Shown here one piece after another: positions 8,386 to 16,686 of a DNA stretch of 20,540 nucleotides; the first letter of the stretch is position 1; each line of letters begins with the position of its first letter. The DNA lies in contig CAZNLJ010000062.1 in NCBI GenBank assembly GCA_964573725.1, forward strand, positions 1 to 20,540, given 5' to 3'. The translations under genes and the position numbers were made by a program. Under the pieces are notes generated by a model. It was given only the letters and a program-made list of their open reading frames with translations. It was not told the DNA's origin and ran no database searches. Source of the DNA: UBA6168 sp964573725. GTDB taxonomy: Bacteria > Bacteroidota > Bacteroidia > Chitinophagales > Saprospiraceae.

Positions 8386-8441
8386 CTGTACCGGTTCCGG
8401 TGGCATGACGCCTTGCCACACGGCGGCCCGAACCGGTACGG
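8386..8441 (+). other. Compound stem-loop in the sigma/anti-sigma spacer
   Basis: The outer stem pairs GTACCGGTTC (8388-8397) with GAACCGGTAC (8430-8439), ten perfect bases, extendable to twelve with one G-U pair. Nested inside, GTGGCA (8400-8405) pairs with TGCCAC (8414-8419) around an 8-nt loop. It starts 90 nt after the sigma stop. No T-run follows, so it is not a classic intrinsic terminator. It could slow or stop polymerase, protect the sigma mRNA 3' end, or bind a dimeric regulator. Confidence 0.5.
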
Positions 8442-8606
8442 ACAGGATCGCGTCGGCCGGCCAAGCCCCCCGATACCCTGTTTCGCCCGATTGCCGGGAT
8501 CCGCATTCCGGCCGCGACAGGAAGCACCTTCCCCATCAAATCCCGGGAAAACGCCCCGCCGCCGCCCTCCCTCCCATGTCCGGATTGCCCGCAAAAAACA
8601 CCCCCG

Positions 8607-8626
8607 CATTTTTTTTCGAAAAAATG
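8607..8626. promoter_or_regulatory. AT-rich near-palindrome upstream of the anti-sigma gene; possible ECF promoter region
   Basis: A CAT followed by eight T, then CG, six A and TG: an almost perfect palindrome centred on TTCGAA, in DNA that is otherwise GC-rich. It is followed by GTCGACGG and GGGTTAGAATTCCC up to about 8650. It lies 188 bp before the FecR-like start. The position fits an autoregulated ECF promoter for the anti-sigma and susCD genes. This is inferred from position and composition, not from a verified motif. Confidence 0.35.
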
Positions 8627-8813
8627 TCGACGGATGGGTTAGAATTCCCTGGCCCCGGACTCCTGGCTACAGCAGCTTCGGATTTCCGGTTCCCTGAAAA
8701 CACGCTTCCCGCATAAGGGACACCGGTCGGGCAAAACGGAAGAAATGCCCGACCCGATGTTCCGATCCCGTACGACCAGGCCGGACAAGCCGACAACACC
8801 AACCTATTCCGCT

Positions 8814-9839
8814 ATGGATTTCGAAAGTTACGCCGCGTTCACGACGGAAGACTTCCTCCTGGATGACCATTTCCTCCGATGGGCCCTGGATCCCGATGCC
8901 GATACGGCGGCCTTTTGGGACGGTTTCCTGCTCGCTTATCCGGATAAGGAACCCGACGTGCTGGAGGCCCGGCGACTCGCAGGGGAGCTCCATGCACATT
9001 TTGGCCAGCGGCGCCGGCAGGTGTCGCCGGAACAAGTCCGGGCATCCTTCCAAAGATTGTCGCATCAGCTGGACATACCCGCCGGGACCGTTCCGCTGCA
9101 CCGGAGAACCTGGCTGCGCACCACGGCCGCCGCAGCCGCGATGATCCTGCTCGCTTTCGCCGGCAGGTTTGCCTATACCTATTGGACGCAACCATCCCCG
9201 CTGGTATTCACCACCGGAAACGGGGAACGCCGGTCTTTCGAATTACCGGATGGCTCCACGGTCCAACTCAACGCCAATTCCGAACTCCGGCTTTACCCGG
9301 ACCGCTGGCAGGACACCCGCCGCAGGGAGGTATGGCTCCATGGGGAAGCCTACTTCGAAGTGCTTCGGAAAGCGGCCGGCACCAAATTCGTCGTCCATGC
9401 CGATGCCATGGAAGTTTCCGTCCTCGGTACACAGTTCAACGTCCGCTCCCGGTCCGGTAAGACCGATGTGGTGCTCGCGGAAGGGAAAGTCCAGTTGGCG
9501 GTCGCCAGCCGGAAAGTCACCTTGCAGCCCGGTGACATGGTGTCTTATTCCGCCTCCGACGGACGGATGGAAACCAGGCAGGTCAAGCCCAACGACCATA
9601 TCGCCTGGAAGGACGGCATCGTGGTCTTCAACAGCCCCTTGGGGGTGGTCGCCGAAGAATTGGAATCCATCTATGGCGTCCGGTTCCATTTCCAGGACGA
9701 AGCCATGAAACAACAACATATCCGGCTCTCCGCACCGGCGGACAACCTCGCACAGGTGTTGGAAATCCTGGAATTGGTCTATCCGGAGGAAATCTCCGTC
9801 CGACCCGATAAAGACCGTATCCTCGTCTTCCGTCGCTGA
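8814..9839 (+). CDS. FecR-like anti-sigma factor
   Basis: A 341-residue inner-membrane regulator that would hold the ECF sigma factor until signalled by the SusC STN domain. Seen: a cytoplasmic N-terminal part (~1-100) with FTTEDFLLDDHFLRW, typical of the sigma-binding region; one membrane helix (~103-124); a periplasmic FecR domain (~132-245) with LPDGSTVQLNANSELRLYP, the GEAYFEV strand, the VLGTQFNVRS motif and VVLAEGKVQL; and a C-terminal DUF4974-type domain (~268-341) with FNSPLGVVAEELESIYGV. Met at 8814 was chosen because the family-like sequence begins there; the frame is open to 8745 with two further Met codons (8745, 8757). The susC ATG is only 48 bp beyond its stop, consistent with cotranscription. 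Confidence 0.9.
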   Translation: MDFESYAAFTTEDFLLDDHFLRWALDPDADTAAFWDGFLLAYPDKEPDVLEARRLAGELHAHFGQRRRQVSPEQVRASFQRLSHQLDIPAGTVPLHRRTWLRTTAAAAAMILLAFAGRFAYTYWTQPSPLVFTTGNGERRSFELPDGSTVQLNANSELRLYPDRWQDTRRREVWLHGEAYFEVLRKAAGTKFVVHADAMEVSVLGTQFNVRSRSGKTDVVLAEGKVQLAVASRKVTLQPGDMVSYSASDGRMETRQVKPNDHIAWKDGIVVFNSPLGVVAEELESIYGVRFHFQDEAMKQQHIRLSAPADNLAQVLEILELVYPEEISVRPDKDRILVFRR

Positions 9840-9887
9840 ACAATCACAAGACTGCCCGCCGGGTACCCGCATCCGATCCGAATCGCC

Positions 9888-12800
9888 ATGAAAAAATTAG
9901 TACACCTCCTCCTCCTGTCCACCCTGACCCAGGCCGCCGCCCAACCGGCCCCCGCCCTGGCCTGAGCATCCCCTTCCCAGGTGCAGCCCGGCCAAGGCAT
10001 GGTCACCCTCAACGAGGTACTGGACAAACTGGCCACCCGACACCAGGCTTATTTCAGCTACGACCTGGAGACCGTGCAAGCCATCCGCTCCAAACCCTAC
10101 CATCCCTCCGGGAAGCCGTTGGAGAAGGAACTGTCCGACCGCCTGCGAGGGACAGGGCTCGATTTCAAGAAAATGGGTGACCACAACTATGTCATCTTCA
10201 AGATCCAAAAGAATGGCGACCGCAAGAATCCGGCGCAGCAGCCGATCAACTCCCCGGAATTACCCCGGCTCACCACCCTTGCGCCGATCCTGCCGCCGGC
10301 AAATCCGGCTTCCTCCCCGGCGGCAACCGCGCCGCAACCTGCGCGTTTCATCGTGCGCGGAACCGTTCGCGACGAAGACGGCGCGGAACTCATCGGCGCC
10401 ACCGTCCAATCCAGGAAAGTACCGGGTATCGGAACGGTCACCTCCCTGGACGGCAGCTACGAGCTCGAACTGCCGGACGCGCAGGATACCCTCGTCTTTA
10501 CATACACCGGCTACAAGACCCTCGAAGCACCGGTACAGGGCCGGCCGGAAATCGACGTGGTCCTGGCACAGGCCCTGCAGACCCTCGACGAGGTGGTCGT
10601 GGTCGGTTACGGCACCCAGAAGAAACGCTATACCACGGGCGCCGTCGCCAAAGTGAAGGGGGAAGACCTGCAGAACGGCGCCCAATCCACCGTGGAAAGC
10701 ACCCTCCAGGGCCGGGTGGCGGGGGTCATGGTCACCACTTCCGATGCCATGGCCGGTTCACCCGTGACCATCCGCATCCGCGGGACCTCTTCCATTGTCG
10801 CCAGTAGCGAACCCCTGTATGTGGTGGACGGCGTTCCCGTCGTGTCGGGCAACTATTCCAAGAACAACGCCAGCGGCTGGCGACTTGCCACCGCGCATGA
10901 ATCGAATGCCCTGGCCCAACTCAATCCCGCGGACATAGAATCCGTGGAGATCTTGAAAGACGCCTCAACGGCCGCCATCTACGGCTCCCGCGGCGCAAAC
11001 GGGGTGGTGCTGATCACCAACAAAAGGGGGAAGGAAGGCAAAACCCGGTTCGATGCCGGCTTTCAGACCGGTTTCTCAAAGGAAACCCGCCGGATCAGGA
11101 TGCTGGACGGCCCCTCCTACCTGGAATTGGCCCGGGAGGCCTGGACCAACAGCTACCTGGATGCCCTCGCCGATGCGGACCCCGGAAACGACCTCGACTA
11201 CGATATCGCCGACGATTACGAGAAATTCTGGAAAACCATCCTGCCCCCCGGATTGTCCCGCGAAACGGCGGAACGGACCGATACCGATTGGATCGACGAA
11301 GCCCTCCAGACCGGCCATTTCCAGGAAACCAACCTCTCCGCCGCCGGCGGTAACGAAAAGACACTGTTCTACCTGGGCGGAACCTACCGGGATGAACGGG
11401 GCATCTTCGTCGGCAACGACTTCAAACGCTATAATGCCCGTGTCAACCTCGACCATCACCCCACGGATTTCCTGTCCATCGGAGCCAGGACGGCCTTCAC
11501 CGTCACCGATAATGACATCATCCCCACCTCCTGGGCCGGCGGCCTGGGTTCGGCCCAAAGCCAGGCGCTGCCCTTCTGGCCGGTTTACAACGAGGACGGC
11601 ACCTACTTCCATCCCCAATCCGGCTATAACGTCGCCGCCGAACTCGCCAATACCGACATGAACCAGAAAGGCACCTCCATCCTGGGCAACGTGTATGCCC
11701 AGTTGAGCTTTCTCCGCCACTTCACCCTGCGCTCCGAATTCGGCGTCAACAACATCTACAAAAAAGAATTCTACTACCGCTCCGCCGTCATAGAACCGGC
11801 AGCCATCGCCACTTCCGTCCTGTCGGAAAGCCGGAACTGGAACAGCAACAATACCCTGTCCTATTCCTTGTCCAAGGGCCGCCAAAACCTCGAAATTCTC
11901 GTCGGCTCCCATGCAACGCGTAACGATTATTTCTCCAATGTGATCAATGGGGAGACCTTCCCGAACCCCTCGATGAAAAACCCGGAGAACGCGGCCTCGA
12001 AAACCGCGGAAATCAATGCCACCCAATTCAGTTTCCTTTCCTTTCTCGGCCGCCTCAACTACCGTTTCCACGACCGATACCTGCTCAGCCTCAGCCTGCG
12101 ACGGGATGCCTCCTCCCGCTTCGGTCCCGGCAATCGCTGGGGAACCTTCCCGGCCGCATCCCTCGGCTGGATCTTGTCCGAGGAAAATTTCCTCCGCTCC
12201 CAGGAAACGCTCAGCTTCCTGAAACTACGGCTCAGCTGGGGCATGACCGGCAATGCGGAAATCGGGAACTTCGAGTATTTCGGTGCCTTCGCCACCAACA
12301 ACTACGTCGAAATGCCCGGCATGGTAGTCCAGGAAATCAACAATCCCGGGCTGGGCTGGGAAGCGACGTCCCAATTCGATGCCGGCATCGATTTCGGATT
12401 CCTCGACGGCCGTATCGAAGGCGGCTGGGACGTCTATGTCAAGAAAACGACGGACCTGCTCGCGGAAATCGATGTCTCCTCCCTCGCCGGCGTGGAGCGG
12501 GTCACCAGCAACATCGGCTCCCTCCTCAACAAGGGCATGGACTGCTCCCTGACCGGCCACCCCCGCATCGGCAGACTGAAGTGGGCCGTCACCCTCAACA
12601 TCGCCTTCAACCAAAATGAAATCACCGACCTCGGCGGCCGGGATTTCATCCCCGGCGAAGGGTTCGGACTGGGTGCCGTGGGCGTGGGCTTCCCGGTCGG
12701 CGCCCGCTTCGTCGTGCGGTCGGGCGGCATCGCCGCCCAGGATATGACCCTGACCGTCACCAACCCCGCCGGCGGCACCTCCGAGATCCAGGTCCCGGGC

Positions 12801-13386
12801 GGTGACGAACTCTTCATCAACCGCTTCGGCGAGCTGACCAATGTGTACGACCCGCTCGACCAGGTCTTCTACGGAAACCCCAATCCCCGCTGGACCGGCG
12901 GCCTCACCAACGCCTTTTCCTACGGCCCCTTCGACCTCTCTTTCCTCGTCACCTTCGCCACCGGCCAGGACCTCGCCAACGAGGAGCAACGCTTCCAGTA
13001 CGGCGGCATCGGCTACGGCTGGAACATGTGGGCGGACGGCCTCGACCGCTGGCGACAACCCGGCGACAATACCCATGTCCCCCGCCTCACCTGGACCGCC
13101 CCCAACCGCAATTGGGTATCCAGCCGCGGAATCTTCAACGCCGACTTCGCCCGCCTCAAGGACGTCTCCATTTCCTACAACCTCCCCGCAAAACAGCTTC
13201 GGAAATGGAAGGTCTCCCAGGCCCGCCTCTATGCCCGGGGCACCAACCTCGCCGTCCTCAGCACCTACCCGGGATGGGGACCCGGAATACAACCGCGACG
13301 AAGCCGGCAATGTCGGCCAAGGCAAGTCCTGGCTGCCTTCCCCCCAGGCCAAGACCATATCTGCCGGCCTCAACCTCTCTTTTTGA
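9888..13386 (+). CDS. SusC-like TonB-dependent transporter with STN domain; interrupted by a stop codon and a frameshift
   Basis: Outer-membrane importer of glycan fragments, normally capped by SusD. Restored length would be ~1165 residues. Layout: signal peptide from ATG 9888 (MKKLVHLLLLSTLTQAAAQ); STN domain (~36-104) with LNEVLDKLATRHQAYFSYD; Pro/Ala linker; CarboxypepD_reg-like domain (~153-228); plug domain (~234-365) with LDEVVVVGYGTQKK, LQGRVAGV and IESVEILKDASTAAIYGSRG; and a beta-barrel to the C-terminus ending AGLNLSF. Two lesions: an in-frame TGA at codon 26 (9963-9965), separating the signal peptide from the mature protein, and one extra G in 13276-13279, after which the correct ending continues in another frame to the TGA at 13384-13386. 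As written, the longest frame is 9981-13541: it starts at a GTG, lacks a signal peptide and has a false C-terminus. The STN domain fits signalling to FecR. It is either a young pseudogene or affected by sequence errors. Confidence 0.88.
9963..9965 (+). other. In-frame TGA inside the susC coding sequence
   Basis: Reading from ATG 9888, codon 26 is TGA, between ...PALA and ASPSQVQPGQG. The same frame continues without a further stop into the STN domain, so a single base change (for example CGA or TGG to TGA) accounts for it. Confidence 0.85.
13276..13279 (+). other. +1 frameshift at a G4 run near the susC 3' end
   Basis: The frame upstream ends TYPGW, and the family-typical continuation DPEYNRDEAGN appears one base out of register after GGGG. 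Removing one G restores TYPGWDPEYNRD and a normal barrel end (AGLNLSF, stop at 13384-13386). The unrepaired frame runs on to 13541, inside susD. Confidence 0.85.
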
Positions 13387-13425
13387 GGAATGACCCGGTC
13401 TCCTTCACCATCGAAACTCCAGACG

Positions 13426-14775
13426 ATGCAAAAGCTATTTCCCCGCTTGTCCTTGCTCCTGCTGCTGGCCGGCACCTCCGCCTGCGACGATTTCCTCGAC
13501 CTGAAACCGGAAACCAGCCTGTCCAGCGCCGTAGCCTTTGACAATATCGAAGGGATCGAAGCCGGTATCAACGGCATCTACAGCACCCTCCACGCCGACT
13601 GGGTCGAGCGCCAATATATTTTCGCGGAATGCCTCGCCGGTCATGTCAAGGAAGTGAACGGCCTGGCCAACGCCAATTATTCCCGCGCCCTGCGTCATGC
13701 CGCCTGGACCGACCTCTTCAATACCGGCAACTACTTCTGGCAACTGTCCTTCCGCAGCATCGACCTCGCCAACCAGGTCCTCGACGCCCTGGACCGTATC
13801 GATGTGCCCAACGCCCGCATCGCCGCCGATAAGAAAAGGCTCGAAGGCGAAGCCCGCTTCCTGCGCGGCATGGCCTATTTCGCCCTCCACCGGTTTTTCG
13901 CCCAACCCGCCAACGGCCTCTCCCTCCCCATCCTCTCCCGACCTTTCCGGCCGGGCGACCAACCCGCCCGCGCCACCATCCCGGAAATGGAGGCTTTCAT
14001 CATCGCCGACCTGACCGCCGCCGGCTCCCTGCTCGAGGATACACCGGATAACAAGGGCCGCGCCACCGGCTGGGCCGCCATCGGCATGCTCGCCCGGGTA
14101 CAGCTCGAATTCGAGGACTATCCGGCGGCGGAAGCCCTCGCCGCCCGACTCATCGACAACGGCCCCTTCTCGCTCGCCGACGGACAGGTGGCCGCCGCCT
14201 TCTCGCCCAATATCTCTTCCGAAAATATCTTCACCTTCCTCGCAAAACCGATCGACCGCGCCGCCGACAACCTCTTCTCCATCTTCAGCCTCAACAGCAA
14301 CAACGTCCAACTCTCCGTCTCCGACGAATTCTGGGCCACCATCAGCCAAAATCCGGACGACCTCCGGCTCACCGTGCTCCACCAGGACTTCGGCACCGCC
14401 CGCGCCTGCCACAAATACAACGACCGCAATATGAACATCCCCTATATCCGCCTGCCGGAAATGTTCCTCATCCGCGCGGAAGCCCGCACCCGCAACGGAA
14501 ATACCGGCGGCGGATTGGCCGACCTCAACCGCCTGCGCCAACGCGCCGGCCTGCCCCCCACCTCCTGCTCCGACCCCTCCGAGCTCCTCGACAAGATCCT
14601 GGCGGACAGAAGCCTCGAACTCTCCATGGAAGGGGACAACTTCCATACCCTCAAACGCCTCCAACAACCCATCGGCGGCTTTCCTTGGGCCGAAGCCCGC
14701 TTCAAACTGGTGTTCTTCATTCCCGAAAAGGAAATCCGCCTGAACCCGAACCTCATCCAAAATGATACCTGGTAA
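13426..14775 (+). CDS. SusD/RagB-like surface glycan-binding lipoprotein
   Basis: A 449-residue lipoprotein that would sit on SusC as the lid of the transporter and bind oligosaccharide. Seen: a lipoprotein signal ending AGTSAC (Cys20), followed at once by DDFLDL, an acidic stretch consistent with Bacteroidota surface-lipoprotein export; the N-terminal SusD domain with KPETSLSSAVAFDNIEGIEAG; TPR-like helices through RFLRGMAYFALHRFF and GWAAIGMLARVQLEFEDY; and the conserved C-terminal IRLPEMFLIRAEARTRNG and ADLNRLRQRAGLP segments. It is slightly shorter than the usual ~500 residues but has no visible break. The start at 13426 was chosen over an earlier in-frame ATG (13390) because the signal peptide begins there; it lies 39 bp after the susC stop. 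Its last 14 bases overlap the next gene. Confidence 0.93.
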   Translation: MQKLFPRLSLLLLLAGTSACDDFLDLKPETSLSSAVAFDNIEGIEAGINGIYSTLHADWVERQYIFAECLAGHVKEVNGLANANYSRALRHAAWTDLFNTGNYFWQLSFRSIDLANQVLDALDRIDVPNARIAADKKRLEGEARFLRGMAYFALHRFFAQPANGLSLPILSRPFRPGDQPARATIPEMEAFIIADLTAAGSLLEDTPDNKGRATGWAAIGMLARVQLEFEDYPAAEALAARLIDNGPFSLADGQVAAAFSPNISSENIFTFLAKPIDRAADNLFSIFSLNSNNVQLSVSDEFWATISQNPDDLRLTVLHQDFGTARACHKYNDRNMNIPYIRLPEMFLIRAEARTRNGNTGGGLADLNRLRQRAGLPPTSCSDPSELLDKILADRSLELSMEGDNFHTLKRLQQPIGGFPWAEARFKLVFFIPEKEIRLNPNLIQNDTW

Positions 14776-16663
14776 GCAGCTCCCGACCTGCCTTTGCTGC
14801 CTGGCTTTCCTGCTCCCGAAAGCCGGTGCCCAATTCCCCGCCACGGATGTCTCCGCCGCCGCCGGTATCCAACACCATTACCTCGGCACCACCCACCTCG
14901 GCGGCGGCGCCGCTTTCTTCGATATGGACAACGACGGCGACGACGACCTTTGGATCACCGGCGGACTGAACATGGACGCTCTCTACCGCAACAATGGCGA
15001 CGGCACCTTCACCGATATCGCCCTCGCTGCCGGGATCTGGCCCACCAACTACTTCGTCACCACCGGCGTGGTCACCGGCGACCTCGACAACGACGGCTTC
15101 CGCGACGTCCTGGTGCTAACCCATACCGGCCACCGCCTCCTGCTTTTCCATAACCGGGGCGACCTCACCTTCTCCGAAATATCCATCCCCGCCGGCATCG
15201 GCGCCCTCACCGGCCAAAGCTTCGCCGCCGCCCTCGCCGATGTCAACCTCGACGGTCTGCTCGATGCCTATGTCGGCAATTACATCGGACAGGACCAACT
15301 GGTCTACAACGGCAATACCGTGGTCGGCTTCGCCCATTCCTGCCAAAAAAACTGGCTGCTGGTCAACAACGCGGCCAACACCTTCTCGGAGGCCGCCGCC
15401 GATTATGGTGTCGCGGACATGGGTTGTACCCTCGCCGCCACCTTCAGCGACGTCGACCTCGATGCGGACCCGGACCTGCTCGTCGTCAATGATTTCGGGG
15501 AATGGGTCGCCCCCAATGCCTTGTTCCGGAATGCTTTCCCGGCGGATTCCTTCCCCGATGTCTCCACCACCGCCGGCATGGACCTGGCCATCTACGGCAT
15601 GGGGGTCGCCACCGGTGATTTCGACCGGGACCAGGACCTCGATTTCTATTTTACCAACATCGGCAGCAACGCCCTCCTGGTACAACAAGCCGACGGCACT
15701 TTCCTCGACAAGGCCGCCGATACCGGCACCGCCGATACCTTCATCGACTCCCTCCGCACCGCCGGCTGGGCCACCGCGTTCCTCGATGCCGACAACGATT
15801 CGGACCTCGACCTCTTCGTTTGCAATGGCTATATTCCGGCCGCCGGTTTCATCGCCACCAGCCCACTCAACCGCAACCGGCTGTTCCTCAACGACGGGAA
15901 CGAATCGGGTACCGGCTTCCTGTTCACGGATGCCGCCCCCGGCTCCCCCCTTGCCGACCCCGGCCGCGGCAGGGGCTTCGCCTACTCGGATTACGACAAC
16001 GACGGTGACCTCGACTTCCTCGTCGTCCGCCTCAACCGCCAGACTTCCCCCGACACCATCCAACCGGTCTCGCTCTATCGCAATGATTCCGACAACGGGA
16101 ACCACTGGCTGAAAATCAAGCTGGAAGGTGGCAGCGCCAACCGCGACGCCTTCGGATCGACCATCCGGGTACACCTCGGAGACAAGGCCTGGATCCATGA
16201 TTACAACGGCGGCTTCGGGGGCTTCGCCTCCCAACATTCCTCCACCGCCCATTTCGGTCTCGGCACGTCCCCGTCCGTCGACTCCGTCATCATCACCTGG
16301 CCCGGCGGCTCCGTCACCCGCCTGTACCAGGTGGCGGGCAACCAAGTCCTGCACATCCGGCAGGAGGAGCCCGTCGCCCTCGCCCTGCCCTTCCCCCCCG
16401 CTCCCCTCGAAGCCGACGTCGTTCCCAACCCTGTCTCCGCCGAATCCAGGCTCCGCTTCCGCCTGCCGGCGGACGGCCGCACGGAAATTTGCCTCTTCGA
16501 TTTTCTCGGCAGAAAAAGGCAAACGATCTTCTCGGACTGGCTGCCCGCCGGCTTGCATACCGTTCCCTGCCGGCCGGATGGCAGTTTCCCCGCCGGCCCC
16601 TGCTTCCTCCGGATACGGCAGGGCGACCGGTCCGCCACCTTGTCACTTTCCTATTTCCCTTGA
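14762..16663 (+). CDS. CRTAC1-like FG-GAP/VCBS repeat protein with ASPIC/UnbV and T9SS type A C-terminal domains
   Basis: A 633-residue secreted protein, probably a beta-propeller at the cell surface. Seen: a signal peptide (~1-23, ending AGAQ); seven calcium-binding-type DxDxDxxxD loops of FG-GAP/VCBS repeats near 54, 107, 160, 230, 286, 342 and 410 (for example DMDNDGDDDLW and DYDNDGDLDFL); an ASPIC/UnbV domain (~448-535) with GNHWLKIKLEG and VDSVIITWPGGS; and a type A T9SS sorting domain (~549-633) beginning ADVVPNPVSAESRLRF. The ATG lies inside the susD 3' end with a 14-bp overlap, so translation is probably coupled. This family often accompanies SusCD pairs in environmental Bacteroidota; glycan binding or scaffolding is inferred, not shown. 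No enzymatic motif is visible. Confidence 0.9.
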   Translation: MIPGKQLPTCLCCLAFLLPKAGAQFPATDVSAAAGIQHHYLGTTHLGGGAAFFDMDNDGDDDLWITGGLNMDALYRNNGDGTFTDIALAAGIWPTNYFVTTGVVTGDLDNDGFRDVLVLTHTGHRLLLFHNRGDLTFSEISIPAGIGALTGQSFAAALADVNLDGLLDAYVGNYIGQDQLVYNGNTVVGFAHSCQKNWLLVNNAANTFSEAAADYGVADMGCTLAATFSDVDLDADPDLLVVNDFGEWVAPNALFRNAFPADSFPDVSTTAGMDLAIYGMGVATGDFDRDQDLDFYFTNIGSNALLVQQADGTFLDKAADTGTADTFIDSLRTAGWATAFLDADNDSDLDLFVCNGYIPAAGFIATSPLNRNRLFLNDGNESGTGFLFTDAAPGSPLADPGRGRGFAYSDYDNDGDLDFLVVRLNRQTSPDTIQPVSLYRNDSDNGNHWLKIKLEGGSANRDAFGSTIRVHLGDKAWIHDYNGGFGGFASQHSSTAHFGLGTSPSVDSVIITWPGGSVTRLYQVAGNQVLHIRQEEPVALALPFPPAPLEADVVPNPVSAESRLRFRLPADGRTEICLFDFLGRKRQTIFSDWLPAGLHTVPCRPDGSFPAGPCFLRIRQGDRSATLSLSYFP

Positions 16664-16686
16664 TTTCTTCACTTAAATATGTTCAC

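Larger units (their letters stand above)
8296..8813. other. 518-bp spacer between sigma and anti-sigma genes; structured, no gene seen
   Basis: This gap is long for a sigma/anti-sigma pair, which are usually closely spaced. Open frames across it are Arg/Pro-rich and read like shadows of GC-rich DNA. It holds a compound stem-loop (8386-8441) and an AT-rich near-palindrome (8607-8626), annotated separately. The most economical reading is that a second promoter, for the anti-sigma gene and susCD, lies here. Confidence 0.5.

Noticed and set aside
8405..8716. 103-codon plus-strand open frame in the sigma/anti-sigma spacer
   Set aside because: Pro/Arg/Ala-rich, no signal or domain, overlaps a stem-loop and the AT-rich block; looks like chance coding.
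9981..13541. The literal open frame of susC from GTG 9981 to 13541 taken as the real gene
   Set aside because: It would lack a signal peptide and end in an Arg/Pro-rich tail overlapping susD, whereas the signal peptide upstream and the normal barrel end at 13386 are both present but out of reach of this frame.
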